Of a stretch of DNA of 64,000 nucleotides, positions 33,454 through 42,830 are shown piece by piece; within the stretch, counting starts at the first letter, position 1, and each line of letters begins with the position of its first letter. The stretch comes from Equibacterium sp963662035 (GTDB lineage: Bacteria > Bacteroidota > Bacteroidia > Bacteroidales > UBA932). The notes beneath the pieces are model-generated. The model had not been told where the DNA came from, searched no databases, and saw nothing but the letters and a program-made list of their open reading frames with translations. Location: NCBI GenBank assembly GCA_963662035.1, contig CAVLDO010000008.1, forward strand, positions 21,989-85,988, in the 5' to 3' direction. Both the position numbers and the translations under genes were made by a program.

Positions 33454-35880
33454 ATGAACTCATTCAAGACCGCCGCAGCGGTATTTTTCGCAGCCTTGCA
33501 GCTGCTCTGCGGAACAGCAAACGCTCAGAACATCGTAAGCGGCAAAGTGCTTGACGCAGAAACCCGCGAACCTGAAGTGGCCGCCGTGGCACAGCTTCTC
33601 AAAGAGGGGCAAAGCCTCACCTATACCATCACCGACTCCACAGGCGCCTTTTCCCTGGCGGTCGGCAGCGGCGGGGTCGCCACCCTCAGAATCGAGAACC
33701 TGGGGCGCAAGACCATCGAGCGCGAAATCACCCTCGGCGGCAGATGCGACCTTGGGGAAATACTGATAGAAAACGACGCCGAATTGCTGGAGAGCGCATC
33801 GGTGTCGGCCCTGCGCAACCTGGTCAAGGTCAACGCCAACAGCCTGAGCTACGATGTGGAGCACGATGTGGACTCCAAGAGCCTCACGGTGCTTGACCTG
33901 CTGCGAAAGGTGCCTATGGTGACCGTGGATGCGCAGGACAACATCTCGGTGAACGGCAGCTCGTCGTTCAAGGTGTATGTGGACGGCCGTCCAAACCAGA
34001 TGCTCACAAGCAACCCCTCGCAGATGTTCAAGGCGATGCCGGCGAGTATGATCAAGAGCATCGAGGTGGTGACCAACCCCGGCGCCAAATACGATGCCGA
34101 AGGGGCCGGCGGCGTGCTTGAAATCAAGACTATGGGAGGCTCCGGACAGAGCGTGGTGGAAGATGGCGTCTATGGCACGGTGATGTCGGGCGCCGACACC
34201 CGCGGCGGCACAGAAGGGGGCTTGAGTCTCAACGCTCAGAAGGGCAAATGGACCTTCGGCGGCAACCTCAACGGCAGCCGGCAGCACTTCCCCGCAGTGG
34301 AGGCGAGCGGAAAGACAGTTTACGACAACGGCGGCATTCAAACCCTGATAGAAACCTCCACCACAGGCAAAAGCAACAGCAACAACCTGATGGGCAACTT
34401 AAACATAAGCTTCGAGCCCGACACCAACAACCTCTTCAGCGCCAGCGCGGGCCTCTTCCGCTTCGGCAATAGTTCACAAGCCCCCGATGCCCGCACTGCA
34501 TATTCGGTGGACGGCGTAGGCACCTACGGCTATACATCGGACAGCGACAGCAAAATGTCCTGGACATCGTTCAACGCTTCGTTTGACTACCAGCACATAT
34601 TCAAAAACAACCGCGAGCGGCTGCTGACCTTGTCGTATCAATACTCGGGCACTCCATACAAGAACAACTCGCTGATGAACCTGACCTACGACACCGGACT
34701 CAGCGAAGAGCGCACCTCCGAAAACGACGACCGCAGCGACGAGCACACCTTCCAGGCCGACTTCACCACCCCTCTTGGCAAGGGGCAGACCCTCTCCAGC
34801 GGCCTCAAGTATATCTACCGCCACAACAGCGCCGACGACTTCTACAACGAGTCGGAGAGCATCTACGACTACTACAACCACATCGGCGCCGCATACAGCG
34901 AATACAACGCCCTCCTGGGCCGCTTTGCCATTACCGCCGGAGTGCGCTACGAGCACACCTTCCAGAAGGTGAACTACGGGGAGGTTTACAAAAACTTCCG
35001 CACCGACTACGGCAATCTGGTGCCCAACGCCAGCGTGCAGTGGAACCTGGGCGATATGAACAACCTTGCGCTGAGCTACAATATGCGCATCCGCCGCCCC
35101 GACATCGAAATTCTGAACCCCTATGTAGACCAGATCGACCCGGAAAAGAAGAGCTACGGCAACCCCGACATCACAGCGGTGCGCAACCACAACATCCGGC
35201 TGGCCTTCAACACCGCCAGCCCCAAACGGGTGTTGAGCCTGGGGCTCTCGGAGCGCATCATCGCGGGTGACATCGAGTCCTACTCTTTCTACGACGGCAG
35301 CGTGCTCAACACCACCTACGGCAACATTGTGCAGCGCAGCTCCACCGGGCTGGACGCCTTTGCCAACTATAACATCTCTTCCCAGACCAGGCTGTTTATG
35401 AACGGGAACCTCTATTATGTGCGGGAGAACAGTTCCTATCTTGGGCAGAGCAACAATTCGTGGATGGCGGAAGCGTTTGTAGGATGCCAGACCACCATCT
35501 TCTGGAAGATGCGCCTGAGCGCAATGTCTTTTTACAACAGCCGCAACTACAGCCTGCAGGGCTACACCAACGGGTTGGGGTTTGCGATGCTGTCGCTCAC
35601 CAAGACCTTCTTTGAGGATAAGCTGAGCGTGAGCGTTCAGGGGATGACCCCCTACAGCGGCAGCCGGCTCAAGATCTACAGCTACAGCGAGGGCAAAGGC
35701 TTCACCTCGGAGAGCACCAAGATGGTGCCGCTGCAGAGCGTCGGCCTGCACCTGAGCTACACCTTCGGGCAGAGCAGGTACGCCTCGGGCAAGAGCGTGC
35801 GCCGCAGCATCAACAACGATGACATCGACCGCAGCACCGGCGGCAGCAGCACCGGCGGCGTGAACCTTCCGACGATGTAA
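33454..35880 (+). CDS. Outer-membrane beta-barrel receptor (OMP_b-brl_3/TonB-receptor-like)
   Basis: 808 residues from the ATG at a clear signal peptide (MNSFKTAAAVFFAALQLL...ANAQ). A carboxypeptidase-regulatory-like domain (about 27-110, VSGKVLDAETREPEVAAV) precedes a plug-like segment (VLDLLRKVPMVTVDAQDNISVNGSSSFKVYVDGRP, about 145-185). A large barrel follows with YxYxxxF strands. The tail (KSVRRSINNDDIDRSTGGSSTGG) is polar. This architecture is typical of the Bacteroidota 'outer membrane beta-barrel family protein' group, which is TonB-receptor-like but has no partner lipoprotein. The ligand is unknown. It has its own promoter and is monocistronic. Confidence 0.85.
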   Translation: MNSFKTAAAVFFAALQLLCGTANAQNIVSGKVLDAETREPEVAAVAQLLKEGQSLTYTITDSTGAFSLAVGSGGVATLRIENLGRKTIEREITLGGRCDLGEILIENDAELLESASVSALRNLVKVNANSLSYDVEHDVDSKSLTVLDLLRKVPMVTVDAQDNISVNGSSSFKVYVDGRPNQMLTSNPSQMFKAMPASMIKSIEVVTNPGAKYDAEGAGGVLEIKTMGGSGQSVVEDGVYGTVMSGADTRGGTEGGLSLNAQKGKWTFGGNLNGSRQHFPAVEASGKTVYDNGGIQTLIETSTTGKSNSNNLMGNLNISFEPDTNNLFSASAGLFRFGNSSQAPDARTAYSVDGVGTYGYTSDSDSKMSWTSFNASFDYQHIFKNNRERLLTLSYQYSGTPYKNNSLMNLTYDTGLSEERTSENDDRSDEHTFQADFTTPLGKGQTLSSGLKYIYRHNSADDFYNESESIYDYYNHIGAAYSEYNALLGRFAITAGVRYEHTFQKVNYGEVYKNFRTDYGNLVPNASVQWNLGDMNNLALSYNMRIRRPDIEILNPYVDQIDPEKKSYGNPDITAVRNHNIRLAFNTASPKRVLSLGLSERIIAGDIESYSFYDGSVLNTTYGNIVQRSSTGLDAFANYNISSQTRLFMNGNLYYVRENSSYLGQSNNSWMAEAFVGCQTTIFWKMRLSAMSFYNSRNYSLQGYTNGLGFAMLSLTKTFFEDKLSVSVQGMTPYSGSRLKIYSYSEGKGFTSESTKMVPLQSVGLHLSYTFGQSRYASGKSVRRSINNDDIDRSTGGSSTGGVNLPTM

Positions 35881-36059
35881 GGCCACGGGATTAAAGTATG
35901 TAACTGCGGTTCTTTTCCGAGATACCGGAAAGATGCGCTTTTTGGAGCGGGTGGACTTGTATTACAGGCTGAAGGCAGAATTTACATAAAGTAACGATGG
36001 CTGAACTGATGACATTCCCCTTTCTTGCGTCAAGACTCTAACTTATGCTACGCCATCTT

Positions 36060-36611
36060 TCAGCCGTTGAAAAACCGCTCCATCGGGGCGGCCATCAGGG
36101 CCTGGAGGATCTGGTTGTCGCGCAGCAGAGAGCGCACATAGTCGGGAGTCTTGAGATACACCTCGATATCCTCGGTGGCGTCCAGCCTCTGCCCGGAGAC
36201 CTTGCGGACTCCTTGCGCCACAAAGCAGTGGGTCATATTGGTGCTGGTGGCGGGATTTGGGGAGAGATCCATCAGATGATGCCACTCTCCGCCGGCATAG
36301 CCCGTCTCCTCCTGCAGCTCGCGCCGGGCCGCCTCAAGCGGCGTCTCCCCCTCTTCCATCACTCCGCAGGGGAGCTCGTAGCAGGTCTTGCCAAGACCGT
36401 GGCGGTACTGCCGCTCCAGAATCACCATCCCATCCTCGGTTATGGCGATTACATTGACCCAGTCGGGATACTCCAGCACATAATACTCCTCGTTTATGCG
36501 GCCGTCGGGCAGGCGGCATCGGTCGCATCGGGCGGTGAGCCACGGGCGGCGGATAAGATATTCGCTGGAGAGGACTTCCCACTTGCGCTCTTCGTTTACA
36601 GTATTTTCCAT
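36060..36611 (-). CDS. Nudix hydrolase (ADP-ribose pyrophosphatase-like)
   Basis: 183 residues with a complete Nudix box, GVMEEGETPLEAARRELQEETGYAGG (about 85-110, GX5EX7REUXEEXGU). Flanking sequence (EYPDWVNVIAITEDGMVILERQYRHG) resembles ADP-sugar pyrophosphatases. It probably hydrolyses ADP-ribose or another nucleotide sugar; exact specificity is not visible. The DUF486 gene ends 15 bases upstream, so the two are likely cotranscribed. The 179 bases between the barrel gene and this one (35881-36059) hold no feature I can support. Confidence 0.9.
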   Translation of the reverse strand: MENTVNEERKWEVLSSEYLIRRPWLTARCDRCRLPDGRINEEYYVLEYPDWVNVIAITEDGMVILERQYRHGLGKTCYELPCGVMEEGETPLEAARRELQEETGYAGGEWHHLMDLSPNPATSTNMTHCFVAQGVRKVSGQRLDATEDIEVYLKTPDYVRSLLRDNQILQALMAAPMERFFNG

Positions 36612-36626
36612 ATTCCCAAAAAACGA

Positions 36627-36995
36627 TTACTTCAAAAATACGAAAAATACCGCCAGCACAAGGCAGGCGAAGGCGGCGAAATGGTTCCACTGCAGAGTCT
36701 GCCCCTTGAAGCAAAACATAACTATCAGCGTGAACACGGTGAGCGATATCACCTCCTGAATCACCTTGAGCTGCAGAAGGTTGAAGGGGCCGCCATTGCC
36801 CTGGAAGCCGATGCGGTTGGCCGGCACGGTGAGGCAGTATTCAAAAAATGCGATGCCCCAGCTGAAGAGAATCACCGCTATGAGCGGCCAGCCCGTGCTG
36901 ATTTTCATCTCCGAAAGCTTCAGATGCCCATACCAGGCGAAAGTCATGAAGATGTTGGAAAACACCAGCATCACTATTGTCCAAAGTCCGTTCAT
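36627..36995 (-). CDS. DUF486 family (DMT superfamily) membrane protein
   Basis: 122 residues from ATG 36995; the longer upstream reading begins with unlikely sequence. Four hydrophobic helices are visible, with NIFMTFAWYGHLK near the start and GFQGNGGPFNLLQLKVIQEVISL in the middle, both hallmarks of DUF486. It is a small inner-membrane protein of the drug/metabolite-transporter superfamily. Its substrate is unknown. Confidence 0.88.
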   Translation of the reverse strand: MNGLWTIVMLVFSNIFMTFAWYGHLKLSEMKISTGWPLIAVILFSWGIAFFEYCLTVPANRIGFQGNGGPFNLLQLKVIQEVISLTVFTLIVMFCFKGQTLQWNHFAAFACLVLAVFFVFLK

Positions 36996-37153
36996 CGCGC
37001 TATTTTTGGAAGAGACACTTTGCCGGGGCGCAGGCATATCATCGCAAGCCGGTACTTCAGCAGGGATATCTTTAAAAAGTCCATTTCGGACGCGAATATA
37101 GCAAAAAAGAGGAATCGCCGGCACCCCCATTTCGGAAGCCCGGCGAAACCATT

Positions 37154-38665
37154 CTAATACTCCACGCTCTCGGGGTTGAACTCGGTCCAGCCTTCGAGCC
37201 AGTTGTCGTTCTGACCCACAGCACCAATGTAGCTGACCTCGGTGAAGCCGTCTGTGCCCTCGAAAGAGGCGGCATCAAGCAGCGCGCTGCCATCTGCGGG
37301 GGTATAGCCGTCTGCGGAGAGAATCCCGCTCCAGCCGTCAAGCACCTTGTTGCCGCTCTGGGATAGGAAGAAGGTGGAGGAGAAGGACTTGCTGGTGTTG
37401 TCATAGACGGGCTTGGAGTTCTCGTCGTAGCCTGTCACAAGCACATCTTCGTAGCACTTGTTGGCATCGCTGCCGGTGATATCCATACCCGCAAACCACA
37501 CATTCTGCAGTTTGAGAAGGCCCTGGCCGGCATATCCCTGAGTATTGCCCTTCTGATTGTCCAGAATCAGGCCGATGGGGTAGCCCACTGCTACGGAATT
37601 GATGCAGCTCAGACGGGAGCTGCGGCGAATCTGCATTGCTGCCTGGAACTTGCCCAGAGCGGAGCCGTTGTTGGGATAGAGCGCGCCGCCGTTGATATAG
37701 TCGGAGGTGTTCTCGAAAGAGGCGTCCAACTTGGGACCCACGAAGGTTACGTTGGAGAATGTCGCGCTGGTGTAGGGAGTCACCTCGGCGCCGTCGGCGC
37801 AGTTGTCGCTCTCGAAGCCGTTGCTCTGTGAGACGTCGGCGATGCGGCTGTCGCGCACCGCAAGGGCGAACTGGACATTGCCGCTGTAGCCGTTGTCGGT
37901 GTCAAAATCGTCGTCCCAACCCTTCCAGGCTACAAGGTGGTCTGCATTGACGCAGCCGCCGAACCACTCGAAAGAGTCGTCGTTGGAATAGGAGACCTGG
38001 ATGTGGTCGAGCTTTGTGCCGCTACCCACAGAGCCCAGCGTGAGGCCGTTGATTTCCTTGTCGGTCTTGAAGGGGTAGCCGGCGAACTCGATTCTGACAT
38101 AGCTCAGCACGCCGGAGTTGTCGGCATCATTCTCGCCGCCGTGCTTGGAGCGGGGGCCGCCCTCGATAATCATTTCCGTCTGGTTGTTGCGGGCCTTGCC
38201 GCACACGATCACGCCGCCCCAGTCGCCCGGCCTGCGCTCACCCGCCTTCTGAGCGGACGTGAACACGATGGGCTCGCTCTGCGAACCCTGCGCGATGAGC
38301 TTGCCGCCGCGCTCCACAATGAGCGCCGCCATAGTTTCCTTATCACCTTTTACTATTGTGCCCGGTTCGATGGTCAGGCAAGCGCCATTGGCGATGTAAA
38401 CCCAACCTTTGAGATTGTATGTACCCTTGCTCAGGGTTTGGTTGCCGGTGAACACGAATTCCTGGTCTCCGTTTCCGATTTCGTTCCCTTCGGGATCAGC
38501 CTCGCCCGCGTTGAAGAGGATGTGGTCGCAGGCATTAAGTCCGCCGTCGGTGCTCCATCTGTAGCCGGAGTCGGGGGTGACGGGGCTCTCGGACTTGTTG
38601 CAGGCGGCGATTGCAGCTGCCGCCATCAGGATGCTAAGGCATCCGGAAATGTTGCTTCTTTTCAT
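37154..38665 (-). CDS. Predicted beta-helix surface lipoprotein
   Basis: 503 residues with a lipoprotein signal (AAIAAC, Cys22). The mid-part reads like a right-handed parallel beta-helix: GWVYIANGACLTIEPGTIVKGDKETMAALIVERGGKLIAQG, then DWGGVIVCGKA and YSNDDSFEWFGGCVNADHLV. Similar proteins in Bacteroidota sit directly behind a TonB-dependent receptor, as here (the receptor gene is 17 bases upstream). It probably acts at the cell surface with that receptor in nutrient capture; the ligand is not known. Confidence 0.78.
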   Translation of the reverse strand: MKRSNISGCLSILMAAAAIAACNKSESPVTPDSGYRWSTDGGLNACDHILFNAGEADPEGNEIGNGDQEFVFTGNQTLSKGTYNLKGWVYIANGACLTIEPGTIVKGDKETMAALIVERGGKLIAQGSQSEPIVFTSAQKAGERRPGDWGGVIVCGKARNNQTEMIIEGGPRSKHGGENDADNSGVLSYVRIEFAGYPFKTDKEINGLTLGSVGSGTKLDHIQVSYSNDDSFEWFGGCVNADHLVAWKGWDDDFDTDNGYSGNVQFALAVRDSRIADVSQSNGFESDNCADGAEVTPYTSATFSNVTFVGPKLDASFENTSDYINGGALYPNNGSALGKFQAAMQIRRSSRLSCINSVAVGYPIGLILDNQKGNTQGYAGQGLLKLQNVWFAGMDITGSDANKCYEDVLVTGYDENSKPVYDNTSKSFSSTFFLSQSGNKVLDGWSGILSADGYTPADGSALLDAASFEGTDGFTEVSYIGAVGQNDNWLEGWTEFNPESVEY

Positions 38666-38682
38666 CGTATTTATCTGTTAAA

Positions 38683-41409
38683 CTAAAGGGTATAAACTAT
38701 TTGGAGTCCGATGTTGCGGCCGGGATCCCAGGAGCGGGTTATCTGCTCTATTTCCCCCTCAAACTGTTTGTAATAGACCTTTTCGCCCAAGATGTTGCGC
38801 AGGTAGAACTTGACGCTGAACCGCGCTGCAATCTCTTTGGAGAGGGTCAGATCCAGACTGTTGCGGGGCATCTCGTAGCTGTCGGGAACCTTGGCGGTTT
38901 CTTCGCCGGAGGTGCTGCCCTCGCTGCGGCCCACGCCGATTATACGCTTGCCTATGCGGTTGTAGAGCAGGGCAGCGTCCAGGCCAAGCGGCTTGCTGTT
39001 GTAGAAAAGGCCGCAGTTCACAAGGTAGGGCGACTGCCCCTGCATCGGGCGGTCCTCCTCCTTTGAGCCGGACTCGAAGCGGACGTGGCTGGAAATCAGC
39101 GCCCCGTTGAACGAGAGCGAGAAATTCTCAAGCCCGATGAAGCCGAGGTTCTTTTTGGCGTCCAGCTCCAGCCCCCAGTTGTCGGCGCTGTCGGCGTTCT
39201 TGTAGGAATACACCAGGTCGGTGCCGCCCGCCACGGTGTAGGTCCACTCTATGGGGGAGTCGAAGTGCTTGTAGAAGGCCGCCAGGGAGATGGTCTCGCC
39301 GCGTCCGGGGTAGAACTCGTAGCGCAAGTCCAGGTTGTCTATGTAGCAGCTCTCAAGATCGGTGTTGCCCTGCACGTCGCTGGCCAGATCAAAATCGTAG
39401 TAGACAGAAGAGGAGACCTCTCTGAACTCGGGACGGTTGATTGTGCGGCCGTAGCTCAAGCGCAGGTTATTGGAGTCGTTGAAGCGGTAGGTGGCGCTCA
39501 ACGAGGGGAAGAGGTCGTCGGTGATGTAGTGGCGGCTGCTCTCGCTTGGCTCTGTGTTGCGGGTGTTGGAAATCAGCTCCATATCGTTGTGCTCGAAGCG
39601 CAGGCCGGCCAGCAGTCCCAGGCGGCCCAGGGGCAGCGAGGCGCTGATGAAGCCGGCGCCGAGAATGTTGCAGCCGCGGTAGTTGTCTCTCATCCGCTGC
39701 TGCTCTATCATATGCAGCCGATCCTGGGCCAGATACTCTTCATCACTCAGCAGAGATGTCATATCAAAGTGGCGGAAGCCCTCAGGCAGGGTGTTGTCGT
39801 ATACGTTCCAGTTGTAGATGAAGTTGCGCGTGTTGTATTTGCGGTAGCGGTGTTCGGCATAGAGGCCCCCTTTGACATAGGCATCCCGCCCCATCAGGGT
39901 GAAGTTATGGCGGTCGTTCACGCTCAGCGAGGTTATGTTCTCGTAGAGGGCGGTCCACTCGCGGGAGATGTCGTTGCCGGTGGTAAGGGCATAGACCCCG
40001 CTCTCAAGGGCGTCGCCCACCAGATAGCGCCGGCGGTCGGGGACGATGCGGTCGGCGTAAGAAAAGCCTGCGCACCAGTCCAAAGTGTTCTCCCCGAGCG
40101 TGTGCTGACCCGTCAGCTGGCCGTTATAGGTGGTGCGCTTGCGGTAGAAATACTCAGCGCTGCGCTCCAGATTGGCCTGGGCACTGACCCCCTCGCGCCA
40201 GGTGTAGCGGCTGTTGTCTATGCGGTTTAGGATATTCTTCAGATTGAAGCGGCTGACGCCGTCGGCGGTGAGATAGGTAAAGTTGAGCATCGCCCCGAAG
40301 CGGCTGTTGTCGTTGTACTGGCTGTCGGTGGACTTGCGCAGATAGTTGCTCTTGCCAGCGTTGTAATCGTACACCCCGAAAAGGTTGTTCTCCATAGGAG
40401 AGAGGATGCGGAATTCGTGGGAGTAGTTGACGGCCGCGTTGAGTCCCAGCCTGTGGCCGCCGACATCGAAGCGGCGGGCCAGCGAGGCGGAGAGCTTGCG
40501 GTCGCTCACCGGATTGGATGATGCGGTAGTCCAGTCGTTGTCCAGGCCGCTGCCCACAAGGTCTACCGTTTTGCCGCCGAAGCCCTGCAGGGTGGCGTCC
40601 ATCCCGCCTGGCAGCATCTTCTGCCTGCCGTCTGCGCCTACAAAGCCCTTGAAGGAGCGGGTGTTTAAGTTGCCGCCGGCACTTATGCCGAAGGAGTTCT
40701 TCTGCGGGACATCTTTGGTGCCTATCAAAATAAACCCGCCCGAATAATCGGCCGGGTATTCAGACGCGGGGACCTTGATTATGGTGAGATTATCTATCTG
40801 GGAACTGGGCACGAGGTCGAATGAGAAGGCCCTTGCATCGGCCTCGCTGCTGGGGGCCGCCCCGCCGTTTATCCAGACATTGTTGTATCGCTGCGAGAGG
40901 CCGCGCACCATCACGAACTTTTCGTCTATGAGACTCACGCCGGGAATGCGGCGGATAACCTCCCCGGCATTGCTGTCCTGCGTGCGGCTGATTTCCTGCG
41001 CGGAGACATTGCTTATAATCACCGGGCTGTCGCGTGTTATGCGCACCAGCGAGGCCTCGGTGTTGCGCACCTGCTCTGCAGTGATCCCGGCCTGGGACAG
41101 CAGCATCTCGTCCACCTTCATCTTCACCACAAGAGCGTCCTGCGGCACGGAAACATCGTCTATCTGCAGGTCGGCATACCCTATATAAGATACGTACAGA
41201 CTTACCCTCTTTTGGAAAATCTTTTCAAGGTAGAAACTCCCGTCCACGGCCGAAACCGCCTTCTGATCTCCGCCGACCACCTGTATATAGGCCCCGATGA
41301 GGGGTTCGCCGGTGTCGGCATCCACAATTACTCCATTCACCGTCTGGGCCCTGAGCGAAACAAAACCGACAAGGCTCAGCAGCAGCGGCAACATTACTTT
41401 TTTTACCAT
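38683..41409 (-). CDS. TonB-dependent outer-membrane receptor with carboxypeptidase-like domain
   Basis: 908 residues. Signal peptide (about 1-22), CarboxypepD_reg-like domain (about 23-110, VNGVIVDADTGEPLIGAYIQV), plug (about 115-260; PVIISNVSAQEISRTQDSNAGEVIRRIPGVSL, VMVRGLSQRYNNVWINGGAAP) and a 22-strand-type barrel ending in GRNIGLQIVYTL. It is not of the SusC type and has no SusD partner. The beta-helix lipoprotein follows after 17 bases, forming a two-gene uptake unit. The substrate cannot be read from sequence. Confidence 0.9.
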   Translation of the reverse strand: MVKKVMLPLLLSLVGFVSLRAQTVNGVIVDADTGEPLIGAYIQVVGGDQKAVSAVDGSFYLEKIFQKRVSLYVSYIGYADLQIDDVSVPQDALVVKMKVDEMLLSQAGITAEQVRNTEASLVRITRDSPVIISNVSAQEISRTQDSNAGEVIRRIPGVSLIDEKFVMVRGLSQRYNNVWINGGAAPSSEADARAFSFDLVPSSQIDNLTIIKVPASEYPADYSGGFILIGTKDVPQKNSFGISAGGNLNTRSFKGFVGADGRQKMLPGGMDATLQGFGGKTVDLVGSGLDNDWTTASSNPVSDRKLSASLARRFDVGGHRLGLNAAVNYSHEFRILSPMENNLFGVYDYNAGKSNYLRKSTDSQYNDNSRFGAMLNFTYLTADGVSRFNLKNILNRIDNSRYTWREGVSAQANLERSAEYFYRKRTTYNGQLTGQHTLGENTLDWCAGFSYADRIVPDRRRYLVGDALESGVYALTTGNDISREWTALYENITSLSVNDRHNFTLMGRDAYVKGGLYAEHRYRKYNTRNFIYNWNVYDNTLPEGFRHFDMTSLLSDEEYLAQDRLHMIEQQRMRDNYRGCNILGAGFISASLPLGRLGLLAGLRFEHNDMELISNTRNTEPSESSRHYITDDLFPSLSATYRFNDSNNLRLSYGRTINRPEFREVSSSVYYDFDLASDVQGNTDLESCYIDNLDLRYEFYPGRGETISLAAFYKHFDSPIEWTYTVAGGTDLVYSYKNADSADNWGLELDAKKNLGFIGLENFSLSFNGALISSHVRFESGSKEEDRPMQGQSPYLVNCGLFYNSKPLGLDAALLYNRIGKRIIGVGRSEGSTSGEETAKVPDSYEMPRNSLDLTLSKEIAARFSVKFYLRNILGEKVYYKQFEGEIEQITRSWDPGRNIGLQIVYTL

Positions 41410-41503
41410 TTACTTTTCACTTTCTGATTTCGAAAGCGAAAATATACAAGCGATGTTACCGCAGAATTAAGGGACGTTAAGATGGCGTTAAGATAAATTT
41501 AAA

Positions 41504-41550
41504 CTGCCGGCGTAAGTGTTGCAAATATTGGCAACACTTACGGCCGGCAG
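41504..41550 (-). terminator. Long hairpin behind the glycosidase-like gene
   Basis: Arms 41504-41522 and 41531-41550 pair over 19 bp with a single bulged base, around an 8-base loop (AAATATTG). It lies 59 bases beyond the stop at 41609 on the minus strand, with AT-rich sequence after it. It probably ends the glycosyltransferase-glycosidase transcript and insulates the TonB receptor gene. Confidence 0.65.
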
Positions 41551-41608
41551 TCTCAGTCGGGGCGGCTCTAACTATTGAAGGTAAGCGCCGTAACCTGTTT
41601 GCAACATA

Positions 41609-42820
41609 TTATTTCACCCGAAAAAGGGCAAAATCGCCCGGCGCGAGGGTTATCGTATGAGACCCCGCGCGCAGTCGCTGCGCCTTGCCGCATGGCACTA
41701 AACGCTTCAACGTACTTTTGAGGGTGAACTCCACATTCTGTTCAGCATCGATGCTGCGGTTGACCAGCATCACATAGCTGCGGGAGCCGTTGACCAGCTG
41801 CGAGACCAGCAGCCCCTCGCCATCGCTCTCCAGGCGGCCGAACTTCTCGGGCAAAGCCTCCAGGCGGCGAGTCCCCTGCGGAATGTCGCTCCCGGTGTGA
41901 GCCACCAGTGCGGCGTCCGCCCCGAGAAACACCTCCGCGAGGCTCTGGATGTCGCGGTTGAGGCTCTGCACCTTATAATAGACATCTGTGCAATGGCCGG
42001 CGCTGTCTATGGGGGCATTGTGGAAGTTCCACACCTCGCGTCCGGGGGTGGCGTAGGTGAAGTGCTGGATGCACTGGGCACCGTAGGCCAGGGCGCTGTA
42101 GGCCTCAAAGCGCAGATGCGCCTCCGTGGGCACCGGATAGGGCTTGTGGGCTGTGGTAAGGCAGAAGGCCCAGAAAGGCAGGCCACGCTCGCGGCTCACC
42201 TTGCGCACAATCTCCAGATTTTCGAAAAACTGCGGCCGCGCATACACCCTGCCATCTTCCTCCACTATCGGATATAAGTCGTAGGAAATCTGCGGCAGTG
42301 ACACCTCGCTCACAAAGCGCCGCACATAATCTTCATACGAATCGGCTCCGAGGGCTTCCGCCGGCACGAAGCAGGGGAACAGGTTAAGATATATCGTATG
42401 TGTGCTGTCGGCCGCATATACCCGGTCGCGGAACTGCCTGAGAGCGCCGAAGTCATCAGTGACCGGCTCATCGCGCAGAAACCACCCCACAACCGAGGGG
42501 GCATCCCTGAAGCGGGCCACGCAGGCGGCCGTGTTTGTCTCCAGCTCCCGGCAGGTGAGCATCAGCCCCACCCCGCTGCCGCTGCAGGCCTTGAGGGCTG
42601 CGGCAACCTCATCTTCGCTTGTAAAGTGGGAGAAGGAGATGTTGAAGCCCGCCTCGCGCAGCTGGGCATAGCGCTCCGGGGTGACGTCCTCGCCGAGAAC
42701 GGAATACCAGGCGAGTATCGGGAACTCCTTTCCTGTGGGATTGGAATACTTGGGTTGGGCGGCGGCCGGGGCGGCGAGTGCCAGCAGGGCGGCCATAATC
42801 AGGGAAAGTCTCTTGAACAT
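41609..42820 (-). CDS. Secreted TIM-barrel glycoside-hydrolase-like protein
   Basis: 403 residues from ATG 42820, which precedes a good signal peptide (MFKRLSLIMAALLALAAPAAAQ); longer reading in this frame is the shadow of the gene upstream. FPILAWYSVLGEDVTPERYAQLREAGFN, VVGWFLRDEPV (likely acid Glu) and ISYDLYPI resemble clan GH-A (GH42-like) barrels. The C-terminus (VNRSIDAEQNVEFTL...LAPGDFALFRV) looks like a beta-sandwich accessory domain. Activity is unassigned. It is 10 bases behind the glycosyltransferase gene. Confidence 0.7.
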   Translation of the reverse strand: MFKRLSLIMAALLALAAPAAAQPKYSNPTGKEFPILAWYSVLGEDVTPERYAQLREAGFNISFSHFTSEDEVAAALKACSGSGVGLMLTCRELETNTAACVARFRDAPSVVGWFLRDEPVTDDFGALRQFRDRVYAADSTHTIYLNLFPCFVPAEALGADSYEDYVRRFVSEVSLPQISYDLYPIVEEDGRVYARPQFFENLEIVRKVSRERGLPFWAFCLTTAHKPYPVPTEAHLRFEAYSALAYGAQCIQHFTYATPGREVWNFHNAPIDSAGHCTDVYYKVQSLNRDIQSLAEVFLGADAALVAHTGSDIPQGTRRLEALPEKFGRLESDGEGLLVSQLVNGSRSYVMLVNRSIDAEQNVEFTLKSTLKRLVPCGKAQRLRAGSHTITLAPGDFALFRVK

Positions 42821-42830
42821 ATCAGGGTAT

